A stretch of DNA of 43,685 bases from the IMG/VR virus record IMGVR_UViG_3300036398_000576, positions 1 to 43,685 of that record. One strand, 5' to 3'. The notes under the pieces are model-generated. The model was not told the origin of the DNA. It made no database searches and saw only the letters and a program-made list of their open reading frames with translations. Made by a program: the position numbers and the translations under genes. This document shows, in pieces, positions 31,002-39,317 of the stretch. This DNA is from a virus. Position 1 is the stretch's first letter; each line of letters opens with the position of its first letter.

Positions 31002-33877
31002 TAGTCCTCCGTCTTCATTCGCGGGTACATCGCAACGACCGTTAGCGGCAGCGGCTGATCCGCAATCGCCCAAATACGGCCATCAGTTTCGTATCCACCC
31101 GGATACGGGAACTTGTCTGTATCGCCCGTCAAAATAGGTGGCGTTTCGTCCATGTAGTCTGACAGCGATCGGTACAAAATGTAATCGCTCGATGACGGAT
31201 CAGGGCCGACCTTGCCACCAAGGCTAGCGTAAAGCCGCATCACGATCTGGTGGAATCGCTTCGTCTTGCCCTGCGCGGTGCCGTCCGTGGCACCCGAGTC
31301 AATCCGTTGAGTCGCAAGATAGGACGTATACGGCAGGCCGATCTGCGCTCGAGAAGCAGGAACCGGCAGCGTGATCTGGCCGTTGGTCACGGTCAGGTTT
31401 TTAACTTCCGCGCCGTCAGCCAGAGCAGAGAGCGTCTGGCCTTCCATGTGCCAGAGGCCGGAGACAACGCTAGATGTCATGCGCCAACCGCCAGCAGGAA
31501 TCTCATTGTCGTTCGGGAACGGAGCCAGAATCGTGCAGAGCACCTGCTCCTCACTCACATAAGTCGTGATTCTTGCTCGAGCGGTGCGCCATTGCTCGAT
31601 GGTTTCGTCAAAGTAGCGCATCGTGATTTCACGGCCAACATCGCTAGCCGTAAATACGTCATCGTTTATAGCGAGAAATTCGTCTGCTTCGGTTGTTAAA
31701 TAATCGGCACCATCTTCGGTGATCAGCTCAAACACCGATGTGACAAGGAACGCGACATTAGTCGCGCCCCGCACGGTCGCATCACAACCGGGCAGAATTG
31801 ATTCGTTTACAACCCCATCAAATTCAAGCGACGTATCTAAATACACAGCCCCTTGAATATCGTCGTTCTGCTCAAAGCCTTCTGCAAAATACTCGACAAA
31901 CTTGCGTGTGTTAGCGACAGAAACTACCGCGGTTTCTGCAAGCAGAGAACAAGTGTTCTCGAGCAACACCTCGTCGCCATCTTCAAGCAAAATAAATTCG
32001 CTGGTTCCAGTATTTGAGATCGATCGCTCGACCACCATCCAGACATCGTTGACGTCAGCGTCCGGGCTGGTAATGACCTGCACAGACTTGACCTTGGAAT
32101 TCGTGCCAGCGATCGGATGACGGTGCCAGCCGTAGACGTTCTGCTCCCGGTCATACGTCATTCCGAGCAATCGCCCGTTCGACAGTACGATCCAGATGAT
32201 ATTGTCCGGCTCCTTCTGGTATGCCATCTCGACGATGCCGGTCTGCGTGATCTCTGGGTACAGCACGTTCATGTCGCGCGGAACCCATGAGTCAGACTGG
32301 ATGTCAAACCGCAGCTCGATGACACGACGGCCACCGATACGAATGAACAACACCGAATCCTCGACCAGCACCGGCTCCAACTCTCTCGAGCCTTCAGCAG
32401 ACTGGATCTCGTACTTGACGTTCTCGGGGCCGAGCACTTGGTTCGGAGTGATTTCCTGCACCGCAATTTCAGATCCCGCGGTACCAATCAGCAGCACATC
32501 CGATGCCGTCATCCAACGGATCTTGTCGACCGTGCCGACAGATATGGTCAGCGAGATAGAGTTATCCGCGAGGATCTCGCCCAAGGTGTCTGGGCTCATC
32601 GAGGAATAGTCACCGGCTACCGACGCATAGATCTGCTGGTTGCCAGAAAACCACAGCCGATCGCGCCAGAAAGCGACCTTGTACGGGAACGCAGCGCCTG
32701 TCGCCTCGCCCCATGCGCCGATGCGGTAGCGGCAGTCGTCACCGGCAACCACCTCGGCAGGAGCAATGCCCGGGCCGATAATGTCGCAAGTCGCATTCTG
32801 CGCGTCCGTGATCGCCGTAATCTTAACGATGACGTAGCCCGGATGCAGGTACTGCCAAGTCACCGCACCGTCAGACTCGGTGCCCTCTTCGTGTATAGGG
32901 CGCACAGAGCCTGTTGTAGCGGTGTTCTGCGCTTCGTAATACTTGCCATCAGATTTGCGCAGATTCGTCGCTGTGATGCTCTTATTCGTTTCCCACGGCA
33001 CCGTCGTGATGTTGGTCGGCTCTAGCCGGAACAGCATCCCAACGTGCTCGTTCTCAAATATGTTGCTCGAGCAGGTAAGCGAGACGCCAGTACCAGTCGA
33101 GGCACCGAGCGTGAAGTTTTTGGTATCGAGCGGCTCCGTCTGGAACGGGCCGTCAGTCGGCGAGTACGTCGCGAACGCCCAACTTGTATTGCCGCTGCGG
33201 GTCAACGTGCGCGGCGCATAGCCCTCGCAGCCGATATACAGCACATCGCCTGACTGGACGATAGAAAGGGCGCAGCCGCCTTCTGGGCTCGTCAGATCAG
33301 CAACGGCATAGGGCGATGCAATCTCGTAGACCTTTTGCATATCGCCGTTAAAGACGTACGCGCTGTAACTAGTCGTATCAATCGCGTTGCCGAACCAATC
33401 CTTCAGCGAGAATGTATTCGCGCCAGTATTGACGTTCGATACTTGCACATAACGGTTGTTGATCTGCGTCATGCCCTCGACGCCGGTCACATAGAACCAG
33501 TCACCGTTGGCAGGGTCGGTGCCGGTGTAAGTCAGTACGCCCGGGCTGGCATTGGTGATATTGGTGATATCAAGTATGTCACCGAGTACCACACCTCGAT
33601 CGGTGTAGAAGCGCACATACTGGTCGCCGAACTCAAGGATATAAGCCTGATCGAACGAGAACTCAAAGCGCTTGAGATACGAGGCTTTGTCCTGATACTT
33701 GGTCGGCAGCACGAACCGAGTACCGGGCGAGCGCTTGGCTGGCCCCTGCACGGTCGGGATGAACCGCTCCATCTTGTAGCAGGAACTGCTGTACTTCTCA
33801 AAGTCGACGCGACCGGATAGGAGAGGGCCGACCTCGCCGCCGTTGAAGTTAGAGATCGCGGGCGAGCTTTTCGCCAT
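31001..33877 (-). CDS. Tail tubular protein B (nozzle), 958 aa
   Basis: This forms the nozzle of the short tail. The opening SPAISNFNGGEVGPLLSGRV followed by DFEKYSSSCYKMERFIP and GPAKRSPGTRFV is diagnostic for podovirus tail tubular protein B / stabilisation proteins. Further matches are the LWFSGN ... VAGDYSSM segment and the propeller-like central part with many DNDIRW-type turns. Length is on the large side for the family (T7 gp12 is ~790), with extra C-terminal beta domains. It lies directly after tail tubular protein A. Confidence 0.93.
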   Translation of the reverse strand: MAKSSPAISNFNGGEVGPLLSGRVDFEKYSSSCYKMERFIPTVQGPAKRSPGTRFVLPTKYQDKASYLKRFEFSFDQAYILEFGDQYVRFYTDRGVVLGDILDITNITNASPGVLTYTGTDPANGDWFYVTGVEGMTQINNRYVQVSNVNTGANTFSLKDWFGNAIDTTSYSAYVFNGDMQKVYEIASPYAVADLTSPEGGCALSIVQSGDVLYIGCEGYAPRTLTRSGNTSWAFATYSPTDGPFQTEPLDTKNFTLGASTGTGVSLTCSSNIFENEHVGMLFRLEPTNITTVPWETNKSITATNLRKSDGKYYEAQNTATTGSVRPIHEEGTESDGAVTWQYLHPGYVIVKITAITDAQNATCDIIGPGIAPAEVVAGDDCRYRIGAWGEATGAAFPYKVAFWRDRLWFSGNQQIYASVAGDYSSMSPDTLGEILADNSISLTISVGTVDKIRWMTASDVLLIGTAGSEIAVQEITPNQVLGPENVKYEIQSAEGSRELEPVLVEDSVLFIRIGGRRVIELRFDIQSDSWVPRDMNVLYPEITQTGIVEMAYQKEPDNIIWIVLSNGRLLGMTYDREQNVYGWHRHPIAGTNSKVKSVQVITSPDADVNDVWMVVERSISNTGTSEFILLEDGDEVLLENTCSLLAETAVVSVANTRKFVEYFAEGFEQNDDIQGAVYLDTSLEFDGVVNESILPGCDATVRGATNVAFLVTSVFELITEDGADYLTTEADEFLAINDDVFTASDVGREITMRYFDETIEQWRTARARITTYVSEEQVLCTILAPFPNDNEIPAGGWRMTSSVVSGLWHMEGQTLSALADGAEVKNLTVTNGQITLPVPASRAQIGLPYTSYLATQRIDSGATDGTAQGKTKRFHQIVMRLYASLGGKVGPDPSSSDYILYRSLSDYMDETPPILTGDTDKFPYPGGYETDGRIWAIADQPLPLTVVAMYPRMKTED

Positions 33878-33880
33878 GTC

Positions 33881-34483
33881 TTAAAGCCTCGCCAAGATCC
33901 AAGTCTGGTCGGCAAGCGACTCCGGTGGGTTCTCAATCGCATTGGCAATCACGGCATCCTTCACCGCATTGCGATAGTCCTGATATGCCATCTGCTTTTG
34001 CTCTGCGCTTGCGGTCAGCGGCTCTGCGACAAGGTACGCAAGATATGCGGAGAATGCCATGTCAAACGCCGTATCGAACTGCACCGGGTCAGTCACCCGT
34101 GACAGGTATCGCAGTTTCAGCGGGCCAGCTTGATTCGAGAGAATGTTCTTGCCCTCGACGACGTACTCCTGCCCGCCAGTCGAGATTAAATCCGACAGGT
34201 CAGGCGAGGGATACCATTGGCCTACTTGAATGATGCGCAGGCAGTCAGTCGGGATCTGGTACTGATATGACCAGTCCCACAACGGGGTGCTGACATCAGC
34301 GGCAAGGTTTGCTCGCTTGATGCAAAACCGCCAAGAAAAGCGGCGCTGGAGATAATCCCGCGCCATATCAAACACGGCATTCACCTCGCGCGCAGGCTTG
34401 GTGTTATCCGTGAGATTTAGAATGCGCAAATCCCCGAGCTTCGTCAGCGCGAGGTTTGCGATTGCTACATTACTAGCGGCCAT
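33881..34483 (-). CDS. Tail tubular protein A (gatekeeper), 200 aa
   Basis: It attaches to the portal and to the nozzle. The N-terminus SNVAIANLALTKLGDLRILN followed by TDNTKPAREVNAVFDMARDY and LQRRFSWRFCIKR is the well-known gp11-like pattern. Length is normal. The ATG at 34483 and the three-base spacing to the nozzle gene fit a coupled pair. Confidence 0.93.
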   Translation of the reverse strand: MAASNVAIANLALTKLGDLRILNLTDNTKPAREVNAVFDMARDYLQRRFSWRFCIKRANLAADVSTPLWDWSYQYQIPTDCLRIIQVGQWYPSPDLSDLISTGGQEYVVEGKNILSNQAGPLKLRYLSRVTDPVQFDTAFDMAFSAYLAYLVAEPLTASAEQKQMAYQDYRNAVKDAVIANAIENPPESLADQTWILARL

Positions 34484-34501
34484 CGGGAAACCCCGAGACC
34501 G

Positions 34502-34696
34502 TTAAGCCGGGGGCCAAATGTCTTGAATGATCGCCTGCTTGATCGTCTCGATCGCAAACAGGACTTCATCCTTCTGCATACTGGCCGCAAGATCGACGCG
34601 CAATTCGACGTCGGTGGTGGCCGTAGAGGAGCTGCCCTCTGTGACGTTACGAACGCCCTGTTCGCCGCGGTCAATGCCGTAGAAACGCTCTGCCAT
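34502..34696 (-). CDS. Small conserved head/tail-region protein, 64 aa
   Basis: It begins MAERFYGIDRGEQGVRNVTE, a Thr/Ser linker, then DVELRVDLAASMQKDEVLFA and an IKQAIIQDIWPPA tail. I have seen this pattern (ERFYGxDRGQ, DVExRVD, A-KxxVLxAIExIxxAI) in short proteins between capsid and tail genes of podoviruses; function unassigned. The hairpin at 34717-34744 precedes it. Confidence 0.7.
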   Translation of the reverse strand: MAERFYGIDRGEQGVRNVTEGSSSTATTDVELRVDLAASMQKDEVLFAIETIKQAIIQDIWPPA

Positions 34697-34716
34697 GTCT
34701 GTTCTCCGTGAAGAGA

Positions 34717-34744
34717 GGGGCGAGCCAGTTACCCAGCCCGCCCC
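34717..34744 (-). terminator. Hairpin after the decoration-like gene
   Basis: GGGGCG/CGCCCC six-base stem with a mismatch and a further GC pair, read on the - strand right after the stop of the 167-aa gene. It is followed by TCTCTTC, only partly U-rich. It could be a weak terminator or an RNA-processing or stability element that sets the level of abundant head mRNA. Confidence 0.4.
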
Positions 34745-34750
34745 GCTTTA

Positions 34751-35254
34751 TTACGCCGCGTAACGACCGATGAGCTTCACCGTGCCGGTCGCGTCAGCGT
34801 CGGCGGTCAGCGTGAAGGCCACATCGTAGAACACCGAAGGGTCGCTGGTAAGACCGAGGGCGTCCCACAGTTCCTTGCCGCTGTTCGCAATCGTGAACAC
34901 CGCAGCTTCGTGCAGAACATCCACGCCGTTGAGCGCACCGTCCTTGAGGGACAGGGCCGAGGCAAAGAAGTCAGCATCCTGCACAGCGCCGCCATCCTTG
35001 GCGGTGCGATACAGGCCGATGTCCGAGATCGTCGTCGTGCCGATGTCCGGCGAGTAGATGCGCAGATCCGTCATGACCGCATTCGAGGGAACGCGGAACA
35101 TCCGGTAGGTCGAGCCGGTGTTATCACCAGAGGTGATGGCGACCGTCGCAACCTCGATACGCTCGAAGCCACCATCAACCCGAGGGCTGTTGAGGACTGC
35201 GGGCAACGCATCTGCATTGGTAACAAGGGTTGATTTAACTGCTACAACTGCCAT
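34751..35254 (-). CDS. Probable head decoration / minor structural protein, 167 aa
   Basis: It begins MAVVAVKSTLVTNADALPAV and is beta-rich (RIEVATVAITSGDNTGSTYR; MTDLRIYSPDIGTTTISDIG), ending VAFTLTADADATGTVKLIGR. Proteins of this size and style directly after the capsid gene are usually head decoration or auxiliary head proteins. The ribosome-binding site includes GGGAGTAA, like several other structural genes here. No catalytic residues seen. Confidence 0.65.
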   Translation of the reverse strand: MAVVAVKSTLVTNADALPAVLNSPRVDGGFERIEVATVAITSGDNTGSTYRMFRVPSNAVMTDLRIYSPDIGTTTISDIGLYRTAKDGGAVQDADFFASALSLKDGALNGVDVLHEAAVFTIANSGKELWDALGLTSDPSVFYDVAFTLTADADATGTVKLIGRYAA

Positions 35255-35268
35255 TTTCCTTTACTCCC

Positions 35269-36156
35269 TTATTCCGCGCAGAGGATGTCAACGATCTTCT
35301 TCTCTTCCGTGCGCGTGGCACCGAAGGTACCCATCAGATAGATCTGATACGGGTGCGAAGAAAGATCACGACGCTGCGTGATGTCAGACATGATGTCGTT
35401 CCACATACCCAAGTGAACGCCCGAGGGCACCCACACAGGGCAGCGACGATGGCTCGAGCTCGTCGGCAGACGCTCGGTGTGGATGAAGTTGATGCCCAAG
35501 AACTGCATCACCTTGCCATCCTTCATCACCGGAGTGTCGCTGTTGAAGTCGCTCGAGACCACTTGGATCTGGCCCAAGAGGTCGTCGTGCTGCTCGGCAG
35601 AGATGGCGCAATACACCGGCTCTGCGTCGAGATCGACTTCGTTTTCCATCAGGATGCGACGCGCTTCGCGCAGCTTGTCGACCGTGAGGCCCACGTTGCC
35701 AGAGGCAGCGTAGTTCACAGCAACGCGCTGGTTCGACGTATCGAAGCCCGTGGTCGTGCCACCAGCCTCGCCCGTCTTGTTGTCGCCGAGCATACCGCTG
35801 ATGATCACATCGTCCATCGCACGGCCCATCGCGTACAGACCGTTCTGCGCGTAGGCAGACTGCGGGTCAGCGAGGAGACGGAGCTTGTCGAAGTTGTCGA
35901 TCAGGTCGGCCCAGTCGAAGTCTTCCGGAAACACCCAACGACGGTTGTTCGGGGTGTTGACCGGGACGATCGGCTGGTAGCGGGTCGAAACCGCACGAGC
36001 AGCGGTAGCACCGTACTGCGTGACGACTTCAGACGCCTTGCCCTTGTACGAACCAGTCTGCACAGAGGTGCGCAGCTTGGAGCCCTTTTGCTGCAACAGC
36101 AGCGAGATGTTAGTGCCGTATTGGACGGCATAAACTGATGCAATATTGTCGGCCAT
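35269..36156 (-). CDS. Major capsid protein, 295 aa
   Basis: It forms the icosahedral shell. MADNIASVYAVQYGTNISLL begins the N-arm. The N-terminal portion (GKASEVVTQYGATAARAVST, then RYQPIVPVNTPNNRRWVFPE) and the central DFDWADLIDNFDKLRLLADP match capsid proteins of environmental podoviruses with the HK97 fold. The C-terminus (SDITQRRDLSSHPYQIYLMG) is typical of the P-domain end. The ribosome-binding site TTTGGAGGGCTATC is very strong. The gene sits behind a terminator and long leader (36157-36392), so it probably has its own expression control. Confidence 0.9.
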   Translation of the reverse strand: MADNIASVYAVQYGTNISLLLQQKGSKLRTSVQTGSYKGKASEVVTQYGATAARAVSTRYQPIVPVNTPNNRRWVFPEDFDWADLIDNFDKLRLLADPQSAYAQNGLYAMGRAMDDVIISGMLGDNKTGEAGGTTTGFDTSNQRVAVNYAASGNVGLTVDKLREARRILMENEVDLDAEPVYCAISAEQHDDLLGQIQVVSSDFNSDTPVMKDGKVMQFLGINFIHTERLPTSSSHRRCPVWVPSGVHLGMWNDIMSDITQRRDLSSHPYQIYLMGTFGATRTEEKKIVDILCAE

Positions 36157-36392
36157 GATAGCCCTCCAAAAAAACTAAATAAGTAGTGTTTCTCGGATAG
36201 CTTGTCCGTTGCCGGGGCCAAATCCTTGTGGGATACGCTCCCACCGCTCGGTCGTCTTTCCGACTGTCAGCGGGGTCTTGCGACTTGCCCGATCCTAAAA
36301 AAAGAGACCCGAGATCTCTCCCGGGTCTCAACGCCTTTCGGCTCTCTAGGAGATACGCACGAATGATACACACGCGCGTACCACACTAGCAA
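36157..36392 (-). promoter_or_regulatory. Capsid gene leader with hairpins
   Basis: This 236-bp gap between scaffold and capsid genes is the longest on the late strand apart from 13932-14340. On the - strand it contains in order a small GCC-GAAA-GGC hairpin (36333-36342), the terminator (36297-36329), and a GTGGGA/TCCCAC hairpin (36228-36244). It ends in an AT-rich stretch and a very strong Shine-Dalgarno. A promoter for the capsid gene is expected downstream of the terminator, but I see only a weak candidate (TTGGCC ... TATCCG), so none is claimed. Confidence 0.6.
36297..36329 (-). terminator. Rho-independent terminator between scaffold and capsid genes
   Basis: On the - strand GAGACCCG, a ten-base loop, CGGGTCTC, then seven T. 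The stem is a perfect eight pairs (36304-36311 with 36322-36329), the A-tract on the + strand is 36297-36303. It reads in the direction of late transcription. Confidence 0.85.
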
Positions 36393-37250
36393 CTACTCTG
36401 TAAATAGCTCCGGGTTCGCCATACGCTGCAACCGCATCATCTCCTCGATTGCACCCTGCCGAACTTTTTCGTCACGGTTCATGTAACGGCCCATGAACTC
36501 CTGATCAGCAAACATTCCAGCGATCTTGTTCTTCGCTGCCTGCGGGGTGAGCGCACCACCAGCGGTGCCCTCGGCGGCCACGAACGTGCCCTCCGCAAAC
36601 GACGCACCGATCGAATGGAAGAGCTTCAGCATCGGCCCGGTGCCGATCGCTTCCTCGAGCCGCTCAAGCGAGTCAGCGTCGATTCCAGCGTCTGCACCAA
36701 ACTTTGCCACAGCCCGCTTGGCAAGCTCGACGTTTTGATCAGCCGCGGCACCCCACTCCCGGCGCAGGGCGGTGAAATCTTCCTCGGACTTCGACAGGAA
36801 CGACTCGCGCTCCATCTCTATCCGCTTGCCGGACGTTTCGTTCCACCACTCGGCGAGCCCCTTGGCTTGCTTGCTTGTCAGCCCAAGCTCATGCAGGACG
36901 GGAGAGACCGCCTGCGCGAACGAGCCGTCATCCCCTTCCGGGACTGGCAGTTCGTACTTATCGGCGCTCTCCGGGCGTCCTAGGCGGTTATAGACGGCAC
37001 TCCAGCCCTCTGCGTCGTCGTCCGACTTGGGGGCGAGAATGGTGCGTCCAGCTTTGTCAGCGCCGAATACCTTCTCGAGGTTCTGGTAGGAGAGCAGCGC
37101 GTCGGCTGGCCCCTTCCACCCCTTGGCCTTGACTAGTTCACCTAGTTGACTAGCCGTGCCTTGGTCGATCCCTTCCGGCGCGTACCACGCGGGAGCCGCT
37201 GCCGGAGCAGTCGGGTTGCCTGCTGGTGCAGACCCTTGATCGTCACTCAT
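36393..37250 (-). CDS. Scaffolding protein, 285 aa
   Basis: It assists prohead assembly and is lost before packaging. After a Pro/Ala-rich start (APAAAPAWYAPEGIDQGTAS) comes the typical ELVKAKGWKGPADALLSYQN, LEKVFGADKAGRTILAP and LGRPESADKYELPVPEGDDG pattern of podovirus scaffold proteins, then helices (LTSKQAKGLAEWWNETSGKR) and a C-terminal helix-turn (FADQEFMGRYMNRDEKVRQG). It lies right before the capsid gene, the usual order, and overlaps the upstream Bbp19-like gene by eight bases. Confidence 0.88.
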   Translation of the reverse strand: MSDDQGSAPAGNPTAPAAAPAWYAPEGIDQGTASQLGELVKAKGWKGPADALLSYQNLEKVFGADKAGRTILAPKSDDDAEGWSAVYNRLGRPESADKYELPVPEGDDGSFAQAVSPVLHELGLTSKQAKGLAEWWNETSGKRIEMERESFLSKSEEDFTALRREWGAAADQNVELAKRAVAKFGADAGIDADSLERLEEAIGTGPMLKLFHSIGASFAEGTFVAAEGTAGGALTPQAAKNKIAGMFADQEFMGRYMNRDEKVRQGAIEEMMRLQRMANPELFTE

Positions 37251-37554
37251 CGATGAATTCCTCTTGCAGATTGGTCAAGGTCTTTTCGTCCAGTTGCAGC
37301 GCCTCGACAATGAGCTGCACCGTTTCTTGTCGGCCAACCATGCGACCGACCTCGAACATATCCGTCGCGCCTGTTTTGTCCGATGCGACCGGGGGTTTCC
37401 CGTAACGGCTGAACCGCTTCAGATGGGCAATGATGATCTGGCCGTCTTCGGACAATTTGTTGGTCTTGCCGTCGATTAGCGCCCGCTTGTAGGCACGGGA
37501 GCGGAACATCACTCGAGCGATTCTCGAGCGCATCACAGAGATCATGCTCGGCAT
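37243..37554 (-). CDS. Bbp19-like phage protein, 103 aa
   Basis: Start ATG 37554 (MPSMISVMRSRIARVMFRSR) is chosen because it forms TGATG with the preceding stop and has GAGGA upstream; an in-frame TTG at 37572 is less likely. The LIDGKTNKLSEDGQIIIAHL segment and KTGATDMFEVGRMVGRQETV region match what I know as the Bbp19-like family, encoded beside head genes in Bordetella phage BPP-1 and relatives. Role unknown, possibly virion assembly. Confidence 0.75.
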   Translation of the reverse strand: MPSMISVMRSRIARVMFRSRAYKRALIDGKTNKLSEDGQIIIAHLKRFSRYGKPPVASDKTGATDMFEVGRMVGRQETVQLIVEALQLDEKTLTNLQEEFIDE

Positions 37555-38618
37555 CAGCGCTTCCTCAACCAAGTCAGATATTCAGCGCCTTCCTCTGGCT
37601 CCCACCAGACTTTGACCATATCGGGGTGGTTGTCCGGCAGCAGAGGGTTGATCGTCGTCAGCCCGCAGGGCGATAGCGCGTTATCGCGGAACCCTCGCTC
37701 TTTGGCGTAGCGGTCGTACACCTTGTACGAGGCGACCTTCATCAAGTGCATCGTGATTCCCGAGATCGGGTCTTTCAGCACCGAGTAAGCGCTTTCGTGC
37801 TTATGGCCTGCGACGTAGATGTGATCGCGCGTACCGAGCATTGCGGCCTTCATCGGGCCGTGAGCCGGATTCCAGATTGACGATCCTGCGTGGTCGTGGC
37901 GGGCGTTCACACGCACCTCGCGCCCGTTCGGAAACTTCAGCGCTATGCGGGCCTCGGATGACTTGTACAACGTGCTTTGCTGTTTTGCGATCCACTTGAT
38001 GGGGTCTCCAGATCCAGACCACATATCGTGATTGCCGCCGATCATATACAACCACCGGCAGCGATCGATGAACCATTCGGCCAGACGCCAAGCCTGTGCG
38101 GCAGACGTTGCCTGTTCTCCGTAAAGCCTTGCTAGACGGCCCACCCAGTTATTGGTCGTATCGCCCACATTGCAAGCGAACAGCCCCTCGGTGCGATTGC
38201 AAAGGTCTGTGTGCCGCTCGAGCGCCTCGATGTCGGTGCCGTCGTCGTCAACGTGCGGGTCGCCAAAATGCAGCAGGCCGATCGGGCCGCCAATCTTGAT
38301 GCGAATCGGGATGAGCTTTGACGCCTCTTCGTGTTCGCGCTTGTGGGCAAACTTGCGCTTGCGCTGCTCAATCAGCTCGTCGATGGATACGTCGTCGTCC
38401 GGCAGCGGCGTGAATTCGAACTCTTTCTCGACTGGCGTCTGACGTCCGGGCTGGTATGTCGATACTGGAATCGACGCGCCCTGCGCCTTCATGCGCTTGA
38501 GGCGGTGCAGGAACGTGCGCTCATTGAGCCCCAGCTCCGCGGCTGCTACCGCCCGTATCCCATTGTGCTTGCGTAACGTCTCGAGTATCTGTTCGTCCGT
38601 TGCCTTTGCGGCTACCAC
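37554..38618 (-). CDS. Calcineurin-like metallophosphoesterase with N-terminal helix-turn-helix, 354 aa
   Basis: Residues 10-45 (ILETLRKHNGIRAVAAAELG, then LNERTFLHRLKRMK) look like a DNA-binding helix-turn-helix. The catalytic domain has the full metal set: FGDPHVDDDG (D120, H122), VGDTTNNW, GGNHDMW, ARHDHAG and AGHKH. Such enzymes include SbcD/Mre11-like nucleases and cyclic-nucleotide phosphodiesterases. Combined with the HTH, a DNA-directed role (end processing or host DNA) is plausible but unproven. It lies between lysis and head genes, coupled to the Bbp19-like gene by TGATG. Confidence 0.85.
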   Translation of the reverse strand: MVAAKATDEQILETLRKHNGIRAVAAAELGLNERTFLHRLKRMKAQGASIPVSTYQPGRQTPVEKEFEFTPLPDDDVSIDELIEQRKRKFAHKREHEEASKLIPIRIKIGGPIGLLHFGDPHVDDDGTDIEALERHTDLCNRTEGLFACNVGDTTNNWVGRLARLYGEQATSAAQAWRLAEWFIDRCRWLYMIGGNHDMWSGSGDPIKWIAKQQSTLYKSSEARIALKFPNGREVRVNARHDHAGSSIWNPAHGPMKAAMLGTRDHIYVAGHKHESAYSVLKDPISGITMHLMKVASYKVYDRYAKERGFRDNALSPCGLTTINPLLPDNHPDMVKVWWEPEEGAEYLTWLRKR

Positions 38619-38622
38619 AGCA

Positions 38623-38889
38623 TCACCTTTTGCGAGTTACTTTGATGCCGAGTTCCTTTCGGCGCTCTGTTGTCCGGACATCGTCCCTGACAGCAGTCCA
38701 TTCCAAATGCCCGTCAATGAGCCTGTATTGTTCTTTATGGGTGAGCGCGCAATCGCAGCACTCGGTGTAGGTGTATCCCTTTACTCGGTACCAGATTCCG
38801 TCGTACATCTGGACGACAGGTACATTCGCATCTCGTCTTGCCTTCGGGCCACCAGCCCGGGCAGAACCTTTCCGCCGCCTTTTGTCCAC
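38623..38889 (-). CDS. Conserved small phage protein with CCxC, 88 aa
   Basis: GTG 38889 is the best start, with GGAG eight bases upstream; ATG 38808 is the alternative but lacks a Shine-Dalgarno. The N-terminus is Lys/Arg-rich and overlaps the lysozyme gene by 109 bases. The rest (GIWYRVKGYTYTECCDCALT, then HKEQYRLIDGHLEWTAVRDD) resembles short phage proteins with a CCDCxLTH motif, possibly a metal site. Function unknown. It is followed four bases later by the metallophosphoesterase gene. Confidence 0.65.
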   Translation of the reverse strand: MDKRRRKGSARAGGPKARRDANVPVVQMYDGIWYRVKGYTYTECCDCALTHKEQYRLIDGHLEWTAVRDDVRTTERRKELGIKVTRKR

Positions 38890-39317
38890 TTCATGAACTC
38901 CTGCGCAGCGCCCCAGTAGTCACCGCGGTTATGTTTCATGCGCAACGAAGAGCGTTGCAGATTTCCGAGGCCCACGTTGAAAGAGAAGGAAACAAGGCTG
39001 TCGAACTGGCCTTGACGATCAGGAGCAATAGCGCAATATCGGGCCACGCCGCGCTCAAATCGCGCAAGGTCTTTAGCAAGTAGATCGTCCACTTCAGCCA
39101 TAGACCAAACACGGTCGTCCTCGGGGTTTAGCGGATAGTCCCGGCGCAGAGGAAAGTTGCCATTGTCTGCCGTTCTGACCACCGGCAACCGTGCCTGCTC
39201 CGGGTACAGAACATGGCCGACTCCCACCGTCCACAACTTGGCGGGGCAAAGATACGGTCGCAGGCGCACTCCTTCGTGATGCTTGATCGCGGCGAGCGCC
39301 TGCTCGCTTATGTTCAT
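38781..39317 (-). CDS. Endolysin, T4/P22-type lysozyme (GH24), 178 aa
   Basis: It cuts peptidoglycan to lyse the host. ALAAIKHHEGVRLRPYLCPA contains the catalytic Glu (E15) in the usual HEGxRLxxY context, and LWTVGVGH (residues 28-35) is the conserved TxGxGH turn. The SLVSFSFNVGLGNLQRSSL and GLVARRQDEMRMY regions complete the family pattern. No signal peptide, so it depends on a holin. The last ~12 residues are unusual and lie in the overlap with the 88-aa gene. It is coupled by ATGA to the holin-like gene. Confidence 0.9.
   Translation of the reverse strand: MNISEQALAAIKHHEGVRLRPYLCPAKLWTVGVGHVLYPEQARLPVVRTADNGNFPLRRDYPLNPEDDRVWSMAEVDDLLAKDLARFERGVARYCAIAPDRQGQFDSLVSFSFNVGLGNLQRSSLRMKHNRGDYWGAAQEFMKWTKGGGKVLPGLVARRQDEMRMYLSSRCTTESGTE

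Noticed and set aside
35353-36138. 261-aa open frame opposite the capsid gene
   Set aside because: Arg/Val/His-rich shadow of the capsid gene without any domain-like pattern.
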